From: CALOBA01 sp942491465
GTDB taxonomy: Bacteria; Pseudomonadota; Gammaproteobacteria; Chromatiales; Chromatiaceae
DNA: 64,000 nucleotides
Assembly: GCA_942491465.1 (NCBI GenBank)
Contig: CALOBA010000011.1
Span: 55,824 to 119,823, forward strand
Direction of reading: 5' to 3'
The notes beneath the pieces are model-generated. The model was given only the letters and a program-made list of their open reading frames with translations, was not told the DNA's origin and searched no databases. The position numbers and the translations under genes were made by a program. Shown here one piece after another: positions 8,241 to 17,821 of the stretch; the first letter of the stretch is position 1, and every line of letters begins with the position of its first letter.

Positions 8241-9246
8241 GTATGACGAGTGCCCACCGGGCGAGCAGGGATTCGAACAGCATCCTTGTGTTCACCGATG
8301 TGCCGACCCGGGCGACGGCCTGGAGCACAACTTGTAGATAGCGATGGACGTCCCGAGACGAGACCAAGGCAGCCAGCCCGATCAGCTCCGCGCGCCGATC
8401 TTGATGATTGATGTGGGGCGCGCCTTGGTCGACCTGGACGCGAAGCAGGTCGCAGACCCAGGACATCAGCGTCTGCAATACTACCGCCGCGTCCATGGAC
8501 TGCCAAGCGTCGGCGACGGCGATCGGGTCCCGCTCACCACGCCCAACGGCGGTCAACCCGTCAATAATCTTGGTGTGCGTCGCCAGCTGCTCCTCACCAA
8601 GCAATAGGGCGCGCAATGGCGCGCCTTGTGCCAGACGCAGCCGAGCCGCCGGGTCGGCCCGTCCCGCCGGCAATTGCGCCCGCAGCCAGTCGAGGGCCTG
8701 ACGCTCGGGCGGCATGGGCAGATTGACGCGCTGGCAGCGACTGCGGATGGTCGCCGGCAGCCTGGACGGGTCCTCCGAGATCAGCAGCAGCAACACATCG
8801 GCGGCAGGCTCTTCCAACGTCTTCAGCAGGCCGTTCGCCGCGTAACGGTTCATCGACTCCGCCGGCGCGATGGAGATGACCTTTTGCGCGCCGCGATGCC
8901 CGGTGAGTGTCGCGTCGTGAATGAGACCGCGGATCTGGTCCACGCGGATCTCCCCGCTATCGCCACCATCAACCCGCACCCAGTCCGGGTGATTGCCCGC
9001 GCGGATCAGTCGGCACTCAGGACAACTCCCACAGGGCTCCCCCACGTCGCTCGGGCGGGCACAGAGCAGCGCTGAGGCCAGACGCGCGGCGAGTCGCCGT
9101 TTGCCGATCCCCGCGGGGCCGGCCAGCAACAAGGCGTGACCCAGCCGCCCTGCACCTCGCGTAGACCAAAGGTGTTGCCAGACGGGGACCAGCCAAGGGG
9201 GCAAGGATTGGTCGAGGGCATCGAGCGTGTCGCCGTTCGCGCTCAT
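8227..9246 (-). CDS. holB: DNA polymerase III subunit delta'
   Basis: This is a clamp-loader subunit: AAA+ fold with Walker A variant GPAGIGKRRLA (about residue 38), a zinc module CGSCPECRLIRAGNHPDW, sensor 1 region SEDPSRLPATIRSRCQ, and a C-terminal helical domain. The open frame extends to 9372, but the start MSANGDTLDAL at 9246 overlaps the tmk stop as ATGA and gives 339 residues, the usual HolB length. It loads the beta sliding clamp as part of the gamma/tau complex. It is co-transcribed with tmk upstream and pilZ downstream. Confidence 0.92.
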   Translation of the reverse strand: MSANGDTLDALDQSLPPWLVPVWQHLWSTRGAGRLGHALLLAGPAGIGKRRLAARLASALLCARPSDVGEPCGSCPECRLIRAGNHPDWVRVDGGDSGEIRVDQIRGLIHDATLTGHRGAQKVISIAPAESMNRYAANGLLKTLEEPAADVLLLLISEDPSRLPATIRSRCQRVNLPMPPERQALDWLRAQLPAGRADPAARLRLAQGAPLRALLLGEEQLATHTKIIDGLTAVGRGERDPIAVADAWQSMDAAVVLQTLMSWVCDLLRVQVDQGAPHINHQDRRAELIGLAALVSSRDVHRYLQVVLQAVARVGTSVNTRMLFESLLARWALVIRGGH

Positions 9247-9902
9247 ACATCGGCCCCCACCACATAGGCATCGATCAAGCACTGTACACGCTGCGCGACC
9301 TCGCCCATTGCCGCCGCCGCATCGATAACGCGGTATCGCTCGGGCGCGCATTGAGCACGCGACAAATAACAAGCGCGGACGCGCTCGAAGAACGCCTGCG
9401 CCTCGCGCTCGAATCGGTCCGGACTGGAACGCCCTCGGGCACGGGCGAGCCCGAGCGCCGGATCAAGATCGAGCAGCAAGGTCAGGTCCGGGCGCAAATC
9501 GCCCTGCACCAACTGCTCCAAGGTCGCTATCGGCGCTGAATCCAGCCCGCGTCCGCCGCCCTGATAGGCATAGGTCGCATCGGTGAAACGGTCACAGACG
9601 ACCCACGCACCCCGCGCCAGCGCCGGGCGGATGGTCTTGTCGAGATGCTCGGCACGGGCCGCGAACATCAGCAACAGCTCCGCCGTATCGGCCATCCCGG
9701 CATTGCCGCGATCAAGCAGCAGCCCACGCATCCGCTCCGCAATTGGGGCGCCGCCGGGCTCACGCGTGCGCACGCAGGGGATACCCCGTGCCTCCAGCCG
9801 ACGCTGCACAACGGTTGCGACGGTGGACTTTCCGGCACCTTCTATGCCTTCCAGCGTGATGAAGCGGCCGGGACCGCCCGGCCCGGGCCCATCGCGGGAC
9901 AT
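9243..9902 (-). CDS. tmk: Thymidylate kinase
   Basis: The protein phosphorylates dTMP to dTDP. The P-loop is in LEGIEGAGKST near residue 20, the substrate-binding DRFTDATYAYQGGGRG segment near 100, and the lid segment RARGRSSPDRFE near 150. The ATG at 9902 overlaps the mltG stop (TGATG); a GTG one codon upstream is the alternative. It ends in an ATGA overlap with holB. About 219 residues, normal for the family, with an N-terminal extension of roughly ten residues rich in Gly and Pro. Confidence 0.93.
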   Translation of the reverse strand: MSRDGPGPGGPGRFITLEGIEGAGKSTVATVVQRRLEARGIPCVRTREPGGAPIAERMRGLLLDRGNAGMADTAELLLMFAARAEHLDKTIRPALARGAWVVCDRFTDATYAYQGGGRGLDSAPIATLEQLVQGDLRPDLTLLLDLDPALGLARARGRSSPDRFEREAQAFFERVRACYLSRAQCAPERYRVIDAAAAMGEVAQRVQCLIDAYVVGADV

Positions 9903-10972
9903 CACTGCGCCGGCGGCTGCGGCTGGAGCTGCCCGCAGGGGCGTCCGAGCTGGTAGTGGCGGACCGCGCAGTTGTGCTCGTCCAACGTCGCGGAGAAGTG
10001 GTGGCTCCCATCACCACGGGCGACGAAAAAGAGGGTCTCACCATCCGCGGGATGCACCGCGGCGTGGATCGCGGCGCGTCCGGGCAGCGCGATGGGCGTT
10101 GGCGGCAGCCCGTCGATCAGATACGTGTTGTACGCGGTCGGCGTGGTCAGATCGGACCTGCGAATATTCCCGTCATAACGCTCGCCCATACCGTAGATGA
10201 CGGTCGGGTCCGTTTGCAGGCGCATCCCCTGACGCAGGCGCCGGGTGAACACCCCCGCAATCGCCGGGCGTTCGGATGCGACACCCGTCTCCTTCTCGAT
10301 GATCGAGGCCAGGATCAGGGCCTGGTAAGGCGTGGTGATCGGCAAATCGGCGTCCCGCCCGGCCCACTCATCGTCGAGCACGCCCTGCATCTGCTGATAG
10401 GCGCGCGTCAAGATGGTCACATCGCTGCTCCCACGCGGGAAGCGATAGGTATCGGGAAAGAACCATCCCTCCGGATGACCGCCGGGAATCCGCAGCCGTT
10501 CGGCAATCTCGTCGTCGGGCAATCCGTAGAGCTCGCTCACGAACGACGACCGCTCGGCGATCGCCTGGATGGCATCTCGGTAGGTCCATCCCTCGATAAA
10601 GGTGATCGGCAGTTCGATGGAGCGACCACTGACGAACTGGTCGAGCAGCTCTTCGGGCAGCGTCCCCGAGGCCACGGCATACTCGCCCGCCTTCAATGCC
10701 TCCAGCTTGCCGCGCTGATAGGCCAGGGCCAAGAACCAATAAGGATTCGAAAAAATACGATCCTCGCGCAAACGTCCGGCAAGTGCGCGCATCGTTGTTC
10801 CACGCGGGATCTCGATGATGATCTCGTCGCCATCGAGCTCAACCGGGGTTTCCAGAAAACGCTGGTAGCGATCTGTCAGTGCCCAGGCCGCCAACGCGCC
10901 GACCAATCCCAGGATCAAGATCGTCCAAAAGACCGATCGCAGCGCCGAGTACAGCAGTTTGGAGAAGCTCAT
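9902..10972 (-). CDS. mltG: Endolytic murein transglycosylase MltG
   Basis: This is a 356-residue YceG/MltG protein that cuts nascent peptidoglycan glycan strands and so sets their length. A single N-terminal transmembrane helix (about residues 13-31) anchors it in the inner membrane. A LysM-like region follows (EIPRGTTMRALAGRL), and the catalytic glutamate is in LASIIEKETG, with the downstream RLRQGMRLQTDPTVIYG and TYLIDGLPPTPI signatures. The ATG overlaps the pabC stop. A role in cell-wall growth beside lipid synthesis genes fits the operon. Confidence 0.94.
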   Translation of the reverse strand: MSFSKLLYSALRSVFWTILILGLVGALAAWALTDRYQRFLETPVELDGDEIIIEIPRGTTMRALAGRLREDRIFSNPYWFLALAYQRGKLEALKAGEYAVASGTLPEELLDQFVSGRSIELPITFIEGWTYRDAIQAIAERSSFVSELYGLPDDEIAERLRIPGGHPEGWFFPDTYRFPRGSSDVTILTRAYQQMQGVLDDEWAGRDADLPITTPYQALILASIIEKETGVASERPAIAGVFTRRLRQGMRLQTDPTVIYGMGERYDGNIRRSDLTTPTAYNTYLIDGLPPTPIALPGRAAIHAAVHPADGETLFFVARGDGSHHFSATLDEHNCAVRHYQLGRPCGQLQPQPPAQ

Positions 10973-11844
10973 CAGTTCGGCTCCGGCATGAAGGTATCCG
11001 CCCGTACGGCCGCGATCAGCGCTTCGGGCAGGGCGTCTATGGATAGGAGGCGCCCTTCGACGGCACGGATCGGCCAGACACCGATCAGCGAATTCGTCAG
11101 GAAGGCACCATCGGCGGAATCGAGTGCATCAACCGGCAGATCGGTCTCGACCACCGGCAGCCCGAGCGCCGCCGCTTGGGCCAGGACTCGAGCGCGGACG
11201 GTACCGGTGATGCCGCACCGGTGCAAGCGCGCCGTCAACAGCGTACCGTCGCGAACCAGAAAGAGATTCGACATGGTGCCACTGATGAGGTGGCCCGCGT
11301 GGTCCGCCATCAATCCCTCGGCGATCTCCGGATCATCCCACTCACGCCGGGCCAGCACCTGTTCCAGCCGATTCAAGTGCTTGATGCCGGCCAAGGCCCC
11401 GCCGGTCGCCAAGCGAGTATGGCAGACGCGCACCGCGACCCCCTGATCGGCCCAGGCCCTCGGGTAGGATCTGGGCGGATAGCGTAACAGGATGCGGGTC
11501 GGCGTCATCGCGGGACTAGGGCGGTATCCCGGCCCGCCGGGTCCTCGGGTGACAATCAGCTTGAGCACCGCATCGCCGGCCCCCTCCAGAAGACGATCGA
11601 TCTCACCCGGAAGGTTGTCGAGCCCGTCCGCACCGATGCCGAGCCGCTCCAGCCCGACACGCAGGCGCGTGCGGTGCAGCGACCACAGGCAGGGCCGACC
11701 TGCACGCACGGCGATGGTCTCGAATACCCCATCGCCGTAGTGCACGCCCCGATCGCTGACCGACAGCCGGTGGACTGGCGAGCCGTTGATCAAGCAACGT
11801 GGTTCCGAGATCAACACTGCGGCGGACTGCGGGCGCTCCTCCAT
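10972..11844 (-). CDS. pabC: Aminodeoxychorismate lyase
   Basis: This fold-type IV PLP enzyme (290 residues) converts 4-amino-4-deoxychorismate to p-aminobenzoate and pyruvate for folate synthesis. The family signatures are SVSDRGVHYGDGVFET near the N-terminus, the PLP lysine in AGIKHLNRLEQVLARREW, and the glycine-rich SGTMSNLFLV in the C-terminal half. Its place between fabF and mltG is the standard one in gammaproteobacteria. The ATG at 11844 lies 37 bases after the fabF stop and the stop overlaps the mltG start. Confidence 0.92.
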   Translation of the reverse strand: MEERPQSAAVLISEPRCLINGSPVHRLSVSDRGVHYGDGVFETIAVRAGRPCLWSLHRTRLRVGLERLGIGADGLDNLPGEIDRLLEGAGDAVLKLIVTRGPGGPGYRPSPAMTPTRILLRYPPRSYPRAWADQGVAVRVCHTRLATGGALAGIKHLNRLEQVLARREWDDPEIAEGLMADHAGHLISGTMSNLFLVRDGTLLTARLHRCGITGTVRARVLAQAAALGLPVVETDLPVDALDSADGAFLTNSLIGVWPIRAVEGRLLSIDALPEALIAAVRADTFMPEPN

Positions 11845-11881
11845 GCATGCGCGATCGTTAGGGGCAGACCGGCCAATCCAC

Positions 11882-13120
11882 TTAGATGCGCTTGAAGATC
11901 AAGGTACCGTTGGTACCGCCAAAACCGAAGGAGTTGGTCAATGCGACATCGATCTTCATCTCCCGTGCGGTATTCGGCACGCAATCCAAGTCACACTCGG
12001 GATCCGGGGTGTGGTAGTTGATGGTCGGCGGTGCGACCTGATCGCGGATCGCGAGAACGGTAAAGATCGCCTCGGCTCCACCGGCAGCACCGAGCATGTG
12101 TCCAGTCATCGACTTGGTGGAGCTGACCGGCAAGCGCCGGGCACGATCACCAAACGCCAACTTGATACCTTTTGTCTCCGCGATGTCGCCAGCGGGGGTC
12201 GAGGTGCCATGGGCGTTGACATAATCAATCTCGTCCGAGTTGACGCCAGCGTCATTCATTGCCAGGCGCATGCATTCGCAGGCCCCCTCCCCGTTCGACG
12301 ACGGTGCCGTCATGTGATAGGCGTCTGAATTCATCCCTGTACCCACCAGCTCCGCGTAGATCTTCGCACCGCGGGCCTTCGCCATCTCGTACTCTTCCAG
12401 GACCATGACACCCGCCCCGTCACTGAGCACGAAACCATCCCGATCCTTGTCGAATGGCCGGCTTGCGCCCTGCGGATCATCGTTGCGGGTCGATAAGGCC
12501 CGCGCAGCCGCGAACCCGCCGAGCCCTACCGGGGAGGTCGCCATCTCCGCACCACCGGCAATCATGACATCGACCATGCCGTGACGGATCATCATGGCCG
12601 CCTCGCCGATGTTGTGGGTACCGGTGCTGCAGGCAGAGACGATGGAGAAGTTCGGCCCCTTGAGGCCATACTTTATCGACAGATCGCCGGCCACCATATT
12701 GACGATATTGGCCGGTACAAAGAAGGGAGAGATCTTTCTCGGCCCCCCGTCGTGATAGGCCTTGTAATTGTTTTCAATGCCTGTAATACCGCCAATGCCG
12801 GAGCCCACGGCCACCCCGATCCGCCGGCAATTTTCTTCCGTAACGACCAGACCGGAGTCCTCGATGGCCTGGGAGCCTGCTCCGATTCCATAATGGATGA
12901 AGGCGTCCATCTTCCTCATGTCCTTCTTGCTGACGTATTTTGTCGCATCGAAGCCATAGATCGGGCCGCCAATGCGCGAGGCGAAGGCGGAGACATCAAA
13001 ATGGGTAATCGGCTGGATGCCGCTCTTCCCAGCAAGGATGCTTTCCCAGGAGGATGGAATGTCCAAGCCCACCGGAGCAACCATTCCAACACCGGTGACG
13101 ACTACCCTTCTACCTGACAT
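11882..13120 (-). CDS. fabF: 3-oxoacyl-[ACP] synthase II
   Basis: This is a condensing enzyme of fatty acid elongation, 412 residues. The catalytic Cys-His-His triad is visible: cysteine in IVSACSTGTHNIGEA, first histidine in NAHGTSTPAGD, second in KSMTGHMLGAAGG. The lysine of the active site is in the same last motif. It starts MSGRRVVVTGVGMVAP with a good AGAGGTGATCC site before the ATG. It lies 248 bases after acpP, a longer gap than usual, in which I see no further gene. Confidence 0.96.
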   Translation of the reverse strand: MSGRRVVVTGVGMVAPVGLDIPSSWESILAGKSGIQPITHFDVSAFASRIGGPIYGFDATKYVSKKDMRKMDAFIHYGIGAGSQAIEDSGLVVTEENCRRIGVAVGSGIGGITGIENNYKAYHDGGPRKISPFFVPANIVNMVAGDLSIKYGLKGPNFSIVSACSTGTHNIGEAAMMIRHGMVDVMIAGGAEMATSPVGLGGFAAARALSTRNDDPQGASRPFDKDRDGFVLSDGAGVMVLEEYEMAKARGAKIYAELVGTGMNSDAYHMTAPSSNGEGACECMRLAMNDAGVNSDEIDYVNAHGTSTPAGDIAETKGIKLAFGDRARRLPVSSTKSMTGHMLGAAGGAEAIFTVLAIRDQVAPPTINYHTPDPECDLDCVPNTAREMKIDVALTNSFGFGGTNGTLIFKRI

Positions 13121-13368
13121 GGATCACCTCTAAATTGCCTACTCTTATCATCTCTGACCCGGATCGACCGGGGATGGGGTCGACGTCGATATCACACACA
13201 GTCGACGGGTCTACAGCGCCCAGCACCGCCGATGCCCAGCATGGCGTCATTGCACGCACAGACGACAGGTGATAACTGGCGACGCATTCCGGCGCAAGCA
13301 CCACAGCCGGCGGACTTGGGGCCATCCCCACCGTCCACCGCAGCACGGAGCGCCGGTGTGGAGCGGCG

Positions 13369-13605
13369 TTAACCAGAATGCTTGTTGATGTAGTCGATGG
13401 CTTGCTTGACTGTCGTAATCGTTTCGGCATCCTCGTCCGGAATCTCGGTCTCGAACTCCTCTTCGAGGGCCATGACCAACTCGACCGTGTCGAGCGAATC
13501 CGCCCCCAAGTCATCGACGAATGCCGCCTCGGCTGTCACCTCGTCCTCCTTGACGCCCAACTGCTCAACGACAATCTTCTTCACTCGGTCTTCGACGCTG
13601 CTCAT
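13369..13605 (-). CDS. acpP: Acyl carrier protein
   Basis: This is a 78-residue acidic four-helix protein carrying growing acyl chains on phosphopantetheine. The modified serine is in DDLGADSLDTVELVM. The N-terminus MSSVEDRVKKIVVEQLGV is typical. It is flanked by fabG and fabF as in Escherichia coli, but has its own 5' gap of about 190 bases with a possible promoter, consistent with the very high expression expected of ACP. Confidence 0.97.
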   Translation of the reverse strand: MSSVEDRVKKIVVEQLGVKEDEVTAEAAFVDDLGADSLDTVELVMALEEEFETEIPDEDAETITTVKQAIDYINKHSG

Positions 13606-13657
13606 TGCTACGCAATCCTCTGGGTTGGATGGGAAACCCCAGTCGTGGGGTCGGGGT

Positions 13658-13687
13658 ATTCTAGTGGCAAAACCCCGCTGTTAAAAG
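13658..13687 (-). promoter_or_regulatory. Possible promoter of acpP
   Basis: On the minus strand a TAGAAT hexamer (13658-13663) lies about 52 bases before the acpP start, with a weak -35 (TTTTAA) 17 bases further upstream. The -10 is good but the -35 is poor. The 194-base gap between fabG and acpP supports a separate acpP promoter. Confidence 0.3.
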
Positions 13688-13799
13688 CGAAGGCTGAGGT
13701 CTGTAGTTGCCACCAATCAATTGATTAGGCTGAAAAAACCGTGCAACGACGCCGATCGACCCGAACCGTCTTGGTCGACACTGGCGACGACACCTGCGG

Positions 13800-14543
13800 T
13801 CAGGCCATGTGCATCCCGCCGTTGACGTGAATCGTTTCGCCGGAAATGTACGCGGCAGCAGGCGAGGCCAGGAACAACACGGCTGCCGCCACGTCTGCCC
13901 CAGTCCCGAGCCGACCGAGCGGAATGTTGCCGAGCAGCGCCTCACGCTGCTGTTCCGGCAGTGCACGGGTCATGTCCGTCTCGATGAAGCCCGGCGCAAC
14001 ACAGTTGACGGTGATGCCGCGGGAACCGACCTCACGTGCGAGGGACTTGGAGAAGCCGATCATCCCGGCCTTGGCCGCCGCATAGTTGCATTGCCCGGCG
14101 TTGCCGCTGGCGGCGATGATCGATGTGATATTGATGATCCGCCCGCGACGCGCCTTCATCATGGCTCGCAGACACCCCTTCGAGAGTCGGTAGACCGAAG
14201 TGAGGTCAGTCTGCAACACCTGCGCCCATTCCTCTTCCTTCATGCGCATGAGCAGGTTGTCGCGCGTGATCCCGGCATTGTTGATCAGGATCTCCGGCGC
14301 ACCGCCAAGCTCGGTGCCGATGCGCGCCAGTGTCGCATCGATGGCCTCCGGATCGGATACGTCCAGCGTCAGGCCGACCCCCTTGACCCCCGCCTCGGCG
14401 AACGACCGAGCAATCCCCTCGGCTCCGGCTTCGGTCGTGGCCGTTCCGGCAACGACGGCCCCCTGTTGCCCCAGAGACTCGGCGATGGCCTTCCCAATCC
14501 CTCTGCTGGCACCCGTGACCAGTGCGATTTGACCCTCAAGCAT
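13800..14543 (-). CDS. fabG: 3-oxoacyl-[ACP] reductase
   Basis: This NADPH-dependent short-chain dehydrogenase of fatty acid synthesis has 247 residues. The cofactor motif is TGASRGIGKA, NNAGITRDNL follows near residue 90, the catalytic Ser is in NITSIIAASGNAGQ and the YxxxK pair in YAAAKAGMIGFSK. The end INVNGGMHMA-type tail (HVNGGMHMA) is typical of FabG. The start overlaps the fabD stop by eight bases. Confidence 0.96.
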   Translation of the reverse strand: MLEGQIALVTGASRGIGKAIAESLGQQGAVVAGTATTEAGAEGIARSFAEAGVKGVGLTLDVSDPEAIDATLARIGTELGGAPEILINNAGITRDNLLMRMKEEEWAQVLQTDLTSVYRLSKGCLRAMMKARRGRIINITSIIAASGNAGQCNYAAAKAGMIGFSKSLAREVGSRGITVNCVAPGFIETDMTRALPEQQREALLGNIPLGRLGTGADVAAAVLFLASPAAAYISGETIHVNGGMHMA

Positions 14544-15480
14544 CGGAAACCTCGTTGAGCGCTTTTTTTAGAGTGTCGGAATCAAGGACCGCAAAGGCGG
14601 CCAACTTGCGATCGATACGCTTGGCCAACCCGGTCAGCACCTTGCCTGGGCCTGCCTCGACCATCTGCACGACGCCCCGATCAGCGAAGGCGCGGACAGT
14701 CTCGACCCAGCGCACAGGGCTGTACAACTGACGCACCAGCAGCGAACGAATGGTATCTGCATCCTGCGCCGCCTCCACGGTCACGTTATGCAAGACGGGA
14801 ATCGACGGCATCCTGATCTCAACCTTGGCCAGACGCTCGCCGAGTTGATCCGCGGCATCCCGCATCAGGGCACAGTGAGAAGGCACACTGACCGGCAGCA
14901 GCATTGCTCGCTTCGCCCCGGCATCCTTTGCGGCATCGATGCAGCGCTCCACCGCGGCACGATCCCCGGCAACCACGACCTGCCCCGGGGCATTGAAGTT
15001 GACCGCCTCGACCACGCCGGTACCTGCCTGCTGCCGACAGATTGCCCGAACGCCCTCGTCATCCAGGCCGAGCAGCGCCGCCATCGCACCGGCACCTGCG
15101 GGAACGGCCTCCTGCATCAAGCGGCCACGCTCGGCGACCACACGCACCGCATCGGCGAGGGCCATCGCTTCGGAACAGACCAGCGCGGTGTACTCGCCAA
15201 GACTGTGGCCGGCCATGACGGCTGGCATCGCTCCGCCGTGGGCCTGCCAACAGCGCCAAACCGCGACGCCAGCAACGAGCATGGCGGGCTGGGTATTTTC
15301 GGTGCGGTCGAGCGCTTCCCGAGGCCCTTCGCTGACCACGCGCCACAGATCGAAGCCGAGGGCATCGGAGGCATCAGCAAAGGTCTGGCTGACAAGCGGC
15401 TCGGTTTCCGCAAGCTGCGCGAGCATGCCGACGGACTGGGAGCCCTGACCCGGGAACACGAAGGCGAGGGTTTGATTCAT
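14536..15480 (-). CDS. fabD: Malonyl-CoA:ACP transacylase
   Basis: This transacylase loads malonyl groups onto ACP. The N-terminus MNQTLAFVFPGQGSQ and the nucleophile in MAGHSLGEYTAL are diagnostic, with the catalytic histidine in SVPSHCALM. The frame continues to a TTG at 15495, but ATG 15480 gives the family N-terminus and 314 residues. Neither start has a clear ribosome-binding site. It follows fabH by about 50 bases. Confidence 0.94.
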   Translation of the reverse strand: MNQTLAFVFPGQGSQSVGMLAQLAETEPLVSQTFADASDALGFDLWRVVSEGPREALDRTENTQPAMLVAGVAVWRCWQAHGGAMPAVMAGHSLGEYTALVCSEAMALADAVRVVAERGRLMQEAVPAGAGAMAALLGLDDEGVRAICRQQAGTGVVEAVNFNAPGQVVVAGDRAAVERCIDAAKDAGAKRAMLLPVSVPSHCALMRDAADQLGERLAKVEIRMPSIPVLHNVTVEAAQDADTIRSLLVRQLYSPVRWVETVRAFADRGVVQMVEAGPGKVLTGLAKRIDRKLAAFAVLDSDTLKKALNEVSDA

Positions 15481-15528
15481 CAAAGCAGGAGGCAAAAAGT
15501 GGAAGGAGATGATGATATCGGGCGACGA

Positions 15529-16500
15529 TCAGAATCGAAGCAGGACCGAGCCCCACGTGAAGCCGCCACCGAATGCCTCCATCATCACCGTCTGACCACG
15601 GCGAATGCGCCCGTCCCGTACCGCCTGGTCGAAGGCCAGCGGGATCGATGCAGCGGAGGTATTGCCGTGCTCAGACACGGTCACCACGACTTGATCCATA
15701 TCCAAATCGAGCTTCCGCGCGGTGGCTTGAATGATGCGGACGTTGGCCTGATGCGGCACGAGCCAATCGATATCGGAACGACTCATCCCGTTCGCGGCAA
15801 GGGTCTCGTCAACGATTCGCCCGAGCGTCGTGACTGCGACGCGGAACACCTCGTTGCCCTTCATCTGCATGAACGGCGATCCGGTCTGACCGTTACCGAT
15901 ACCTGCTGGAACCTGCAGCAGCTCGCGATAGGCACCGTCGGCGTGCAGGTGCGACGAGATGATGCCGGGCTCTTCGCTCGCGCCCACGACGACGGCTCCG
16001 GCACCATCGCCGAAGAGGACGCAGGTGTCGCGATCGGTCCAGTCGATAATACGGGACAGCACCTCGGCACCGACAACCAGCGCGGTTTGTGCGCTGCCCG
16101 TGCGAATGAACTTTTCGGCAATACCCAGCGCATAGACGAAGCCCGTACACACCGCTTGAACGTCAAAAGCAGGACAGCCATGGATATCAAGCCGATCCTG
16201 CAACAGGCATGCGCTGCTGGGAAAGGTCTGATTAGGCGTCGTCGTCGCGTAGACGATCAAATCGATATCGGACGCCGACAAACCGGCCGCGTCAAGGGCG
16301 CGCCGTGCGGCAGCCTCCGCAAGATCGACGCAGGTCTCGCCATCAGCGACGATGTGGCGCTGGCGGATGCCCGTACGCTCGCGAACCCACGCATCGGACG
16401 TGTCGACCATACGCTCCAGATCGCGATTGGTCAGTATCTTCTCAGGCAGGTAGCTGCCTGTACCGAGAATTCGGGAATAAACCGAAGCTGTCGTGGTCAC
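15529..16500 (-). CDS. fabH: 3-oxoacyl-[ACP] synthase III
   Basis: This enzyme starts fatty acid synthesis by condensing acetyl-CoA with malonyl-ACP. It has 323 residues, with the active-site cysteine in DVQAVCTGFVYAL, histidine in WLVPHQANVRI and asparagine in SEHGNTSAASIP. The start is GTG at 16500, overlapping the plsX stop (GTGA), so the pair is translationally coupled. The start MTTTASVYSRILGTGSYLP is family-like. Confidence 0.95.
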   Translation of the reverse strand: MTTTASVYSRILGTGSYLPEKILTNRDLERMVDTSDAWVRERTGIRQRHIVADGETCVDLAEAAARRALDAAGLSASDIDLIVYATTTPNQTFPSSACLLQDRLDIHGCPAFDVQAVCTGFVYALGIAEKFIRTGSAQTALVVGAEVLSRIIDWTDRDTCVLFGDGAGAVVVGASEEPGIISSHLHADGAYRELLQVPAGIGNGQTGSPFMQMKGNEVFRVAVTTLGRIVDETLAANGMSRSDIDWLVPHQANVRIIQATARKLDLDMDQVVVTVSEHGNTSAASIPLAFDQAVRDGRIRRGQTVMMEAFGGGFTWGSVLLRF

Positions 16501-17528
16501 GCCGTCGCCCTAACCGGATCGTCGCCCAGATGCGCCGAGACTTGATGCGCGATTCGCTCCGGAACGTTGGAGTGGATCTCTTTCTCGGCAATGTGGATCG
16601 CGTTTTCGAAAGACAGGACGTCAGCGCCGCCATGGCTCTTGATGACGATCCCCCGCAAGCCAAGCAAGCTGGCCCCGTTGTAGCGCCGCGGATCGACCTC
16701 GCGACGAAAGCCCCGCAAAACCGGCAGCGCAACGAGCCCCGCGATCCGTGTTGCCAAGTTGCGCCCGAAGTGACTGCGCAAGCGCTGCGCCATCAGCTTC
16801 GCGACGCCTTCGCTCGTCTTGAGGGCCACGTTACCAACGAACCCGTCGGAGACGACAAGGTCCACGGACCCCAGGTAGATGTCGTCACCTTCCACATAGC
16901 CGATGTAGTTCAGGCCGCTTGCCGCCAGGAGGTCATGGGCTTGCCGAACCTGATCGTTCCCCTTGATCTCTTCCTCGCCGATATTCAGCAAGCCGACCTT
17001 GGGGGAGGCGAGACCATGGATGGCACGGATCAGTTCGCTGCCCATCACCGCAAACTGGAACAGGTGGGCCGCCGAACAGTCGACATTCGCCCCCAGATCG
17101 AGCATGTGAGTCTGACCATCGATCGCGGGCACGGCCGTCATGATGGCCGGGCGGTCGATATGCGGCAGTGTCTTGAGCACGAACCGCGCCGTAGCCATCA
17201 GCGCACCGGTATTGCCGGCGCTCACGCAGGCATCGGCGTCGCCGGACTTGACCAAGTCGATGGCAACGCGCATCGAAGAATCCTTTTTGCCGCGCAGGGC
17301 CTTCGAAGGCAGCTCGTCCATTCCTACGGTCTGCGATGCGTGATGGATGCGTAACCTGCCCCCTTCACGCGCCCCGCCAAGATGGGGAAGGATCGCTTCG
17401 CGTTGTCCGACAAGGATCAGCGTCACGCCATCGCGCTTGTTCAGATAGTCCAGCGCGGCTGGTGCGACGACTTCCGGACCGTAATCACCACCCATCGCGT
17501 CCAGCGCGATCGTCAGGGCACGCGTCAC
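16497..17528 (-). CDS. plsX: Phosphate acyltransferase PlsX
   Basis: PlsX makes acyl-phosphate from acyl-ACP for phospholipid synthesis. The 343-residue protein begins LTIALDAMGGDYGPEVVAPA and carries SAGNTGALMATA, LDLGANVDCSAAHL and VVSDGFVGNVALKTSEG. The start is GTG at 17528 with an AGGAGG site a few bases upstream. It follows rpmF by 67 bases, as in other gammaproteobacteria. Confidence 0.95.
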   Translation of the reverse strand: MTRALTIALDAMGGDYGPEVVAPAALDYLNKRDGVTLILVGQREAILPHLGGAREGGRLRIHHASQTVGMDELPSKALRGKKDSSMRVAIDLVKSGDADACVSAGNTGALMATARFVLKTLPHIDRPAIMTAVPAIDGQTHMLDLGANVDCSAAHLFQFAVMGSELIRAIHGLASPKVGLLNIGEEEIKGNDQVRQAHDLLAASGLNYIGYVEGDDIYLGSVDLVVSDGFVGNVALKTSEGVAKLMAQRLRSHFGRNLATRIAGLVALPVLRGFRREVDPRRYNGASLLGLRGIVIKSHGGADVLSFENAIHIAEKEIHSNVPERIAHQVSAHLGDDPVRATA

Positions 17529-17595
17529 AGGTCGCCTCCTGGAACCGTCGACAGGCAGTCCACGAACATCGACGCGTCCGCCTCAGATGCCGATA

Positions 17596-17772
17596 TCACT
17601 CGTCGCTATCCAGGATCTTGCGCCCGCGATAGAAACCGTCCGGAGTCATGTGGTGCCGCCGATGCAGCTCGCCGGTCGTCTTGTCCTCCGCGAGCGTCGG
17701 CTTAGACAGGGCATCGTGGGAGCGACGCATGCCACGCTTCGACGGCGTCTTTCTGTTTTGCTGAACGGCCAT
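17596..17772 (-). CDS. rpmF: 50S ribosomal protein L32
   Basis: This short frame translates to 58 residues starting MAVQQNRKTPSKRGMRRSHD, the unmistakable start of bacterial L32, and ends DGFYRGRKILDSDE. It lacks the CxxC zinc pair found in some L32 proteins, as is common in gammaproteobacteria. It sits between yceD and plsX, the conserved position. GGAGAC precedes the ATG as a ribosome-binding site. Confidence 0.97.
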   Translation of the reverse strand: MAVQQNRKTPSKRGMRRSHDALSKPTLAEDKTTGELHRRHHMTPDGFYRGRKILDSDE

Positions 17773-17821
17773 GATGTCTCCGAAAATTAGTTCAATACAA
17801 GTAGGTTAGAGTAAGAATTCA

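Noticed and set aside
14788..16545. A 585-residue plus-strand frame opposite fabD and fabH
   Set aside because: It is antisense to well-conserved genes with intact active sites and has no motif of its own.
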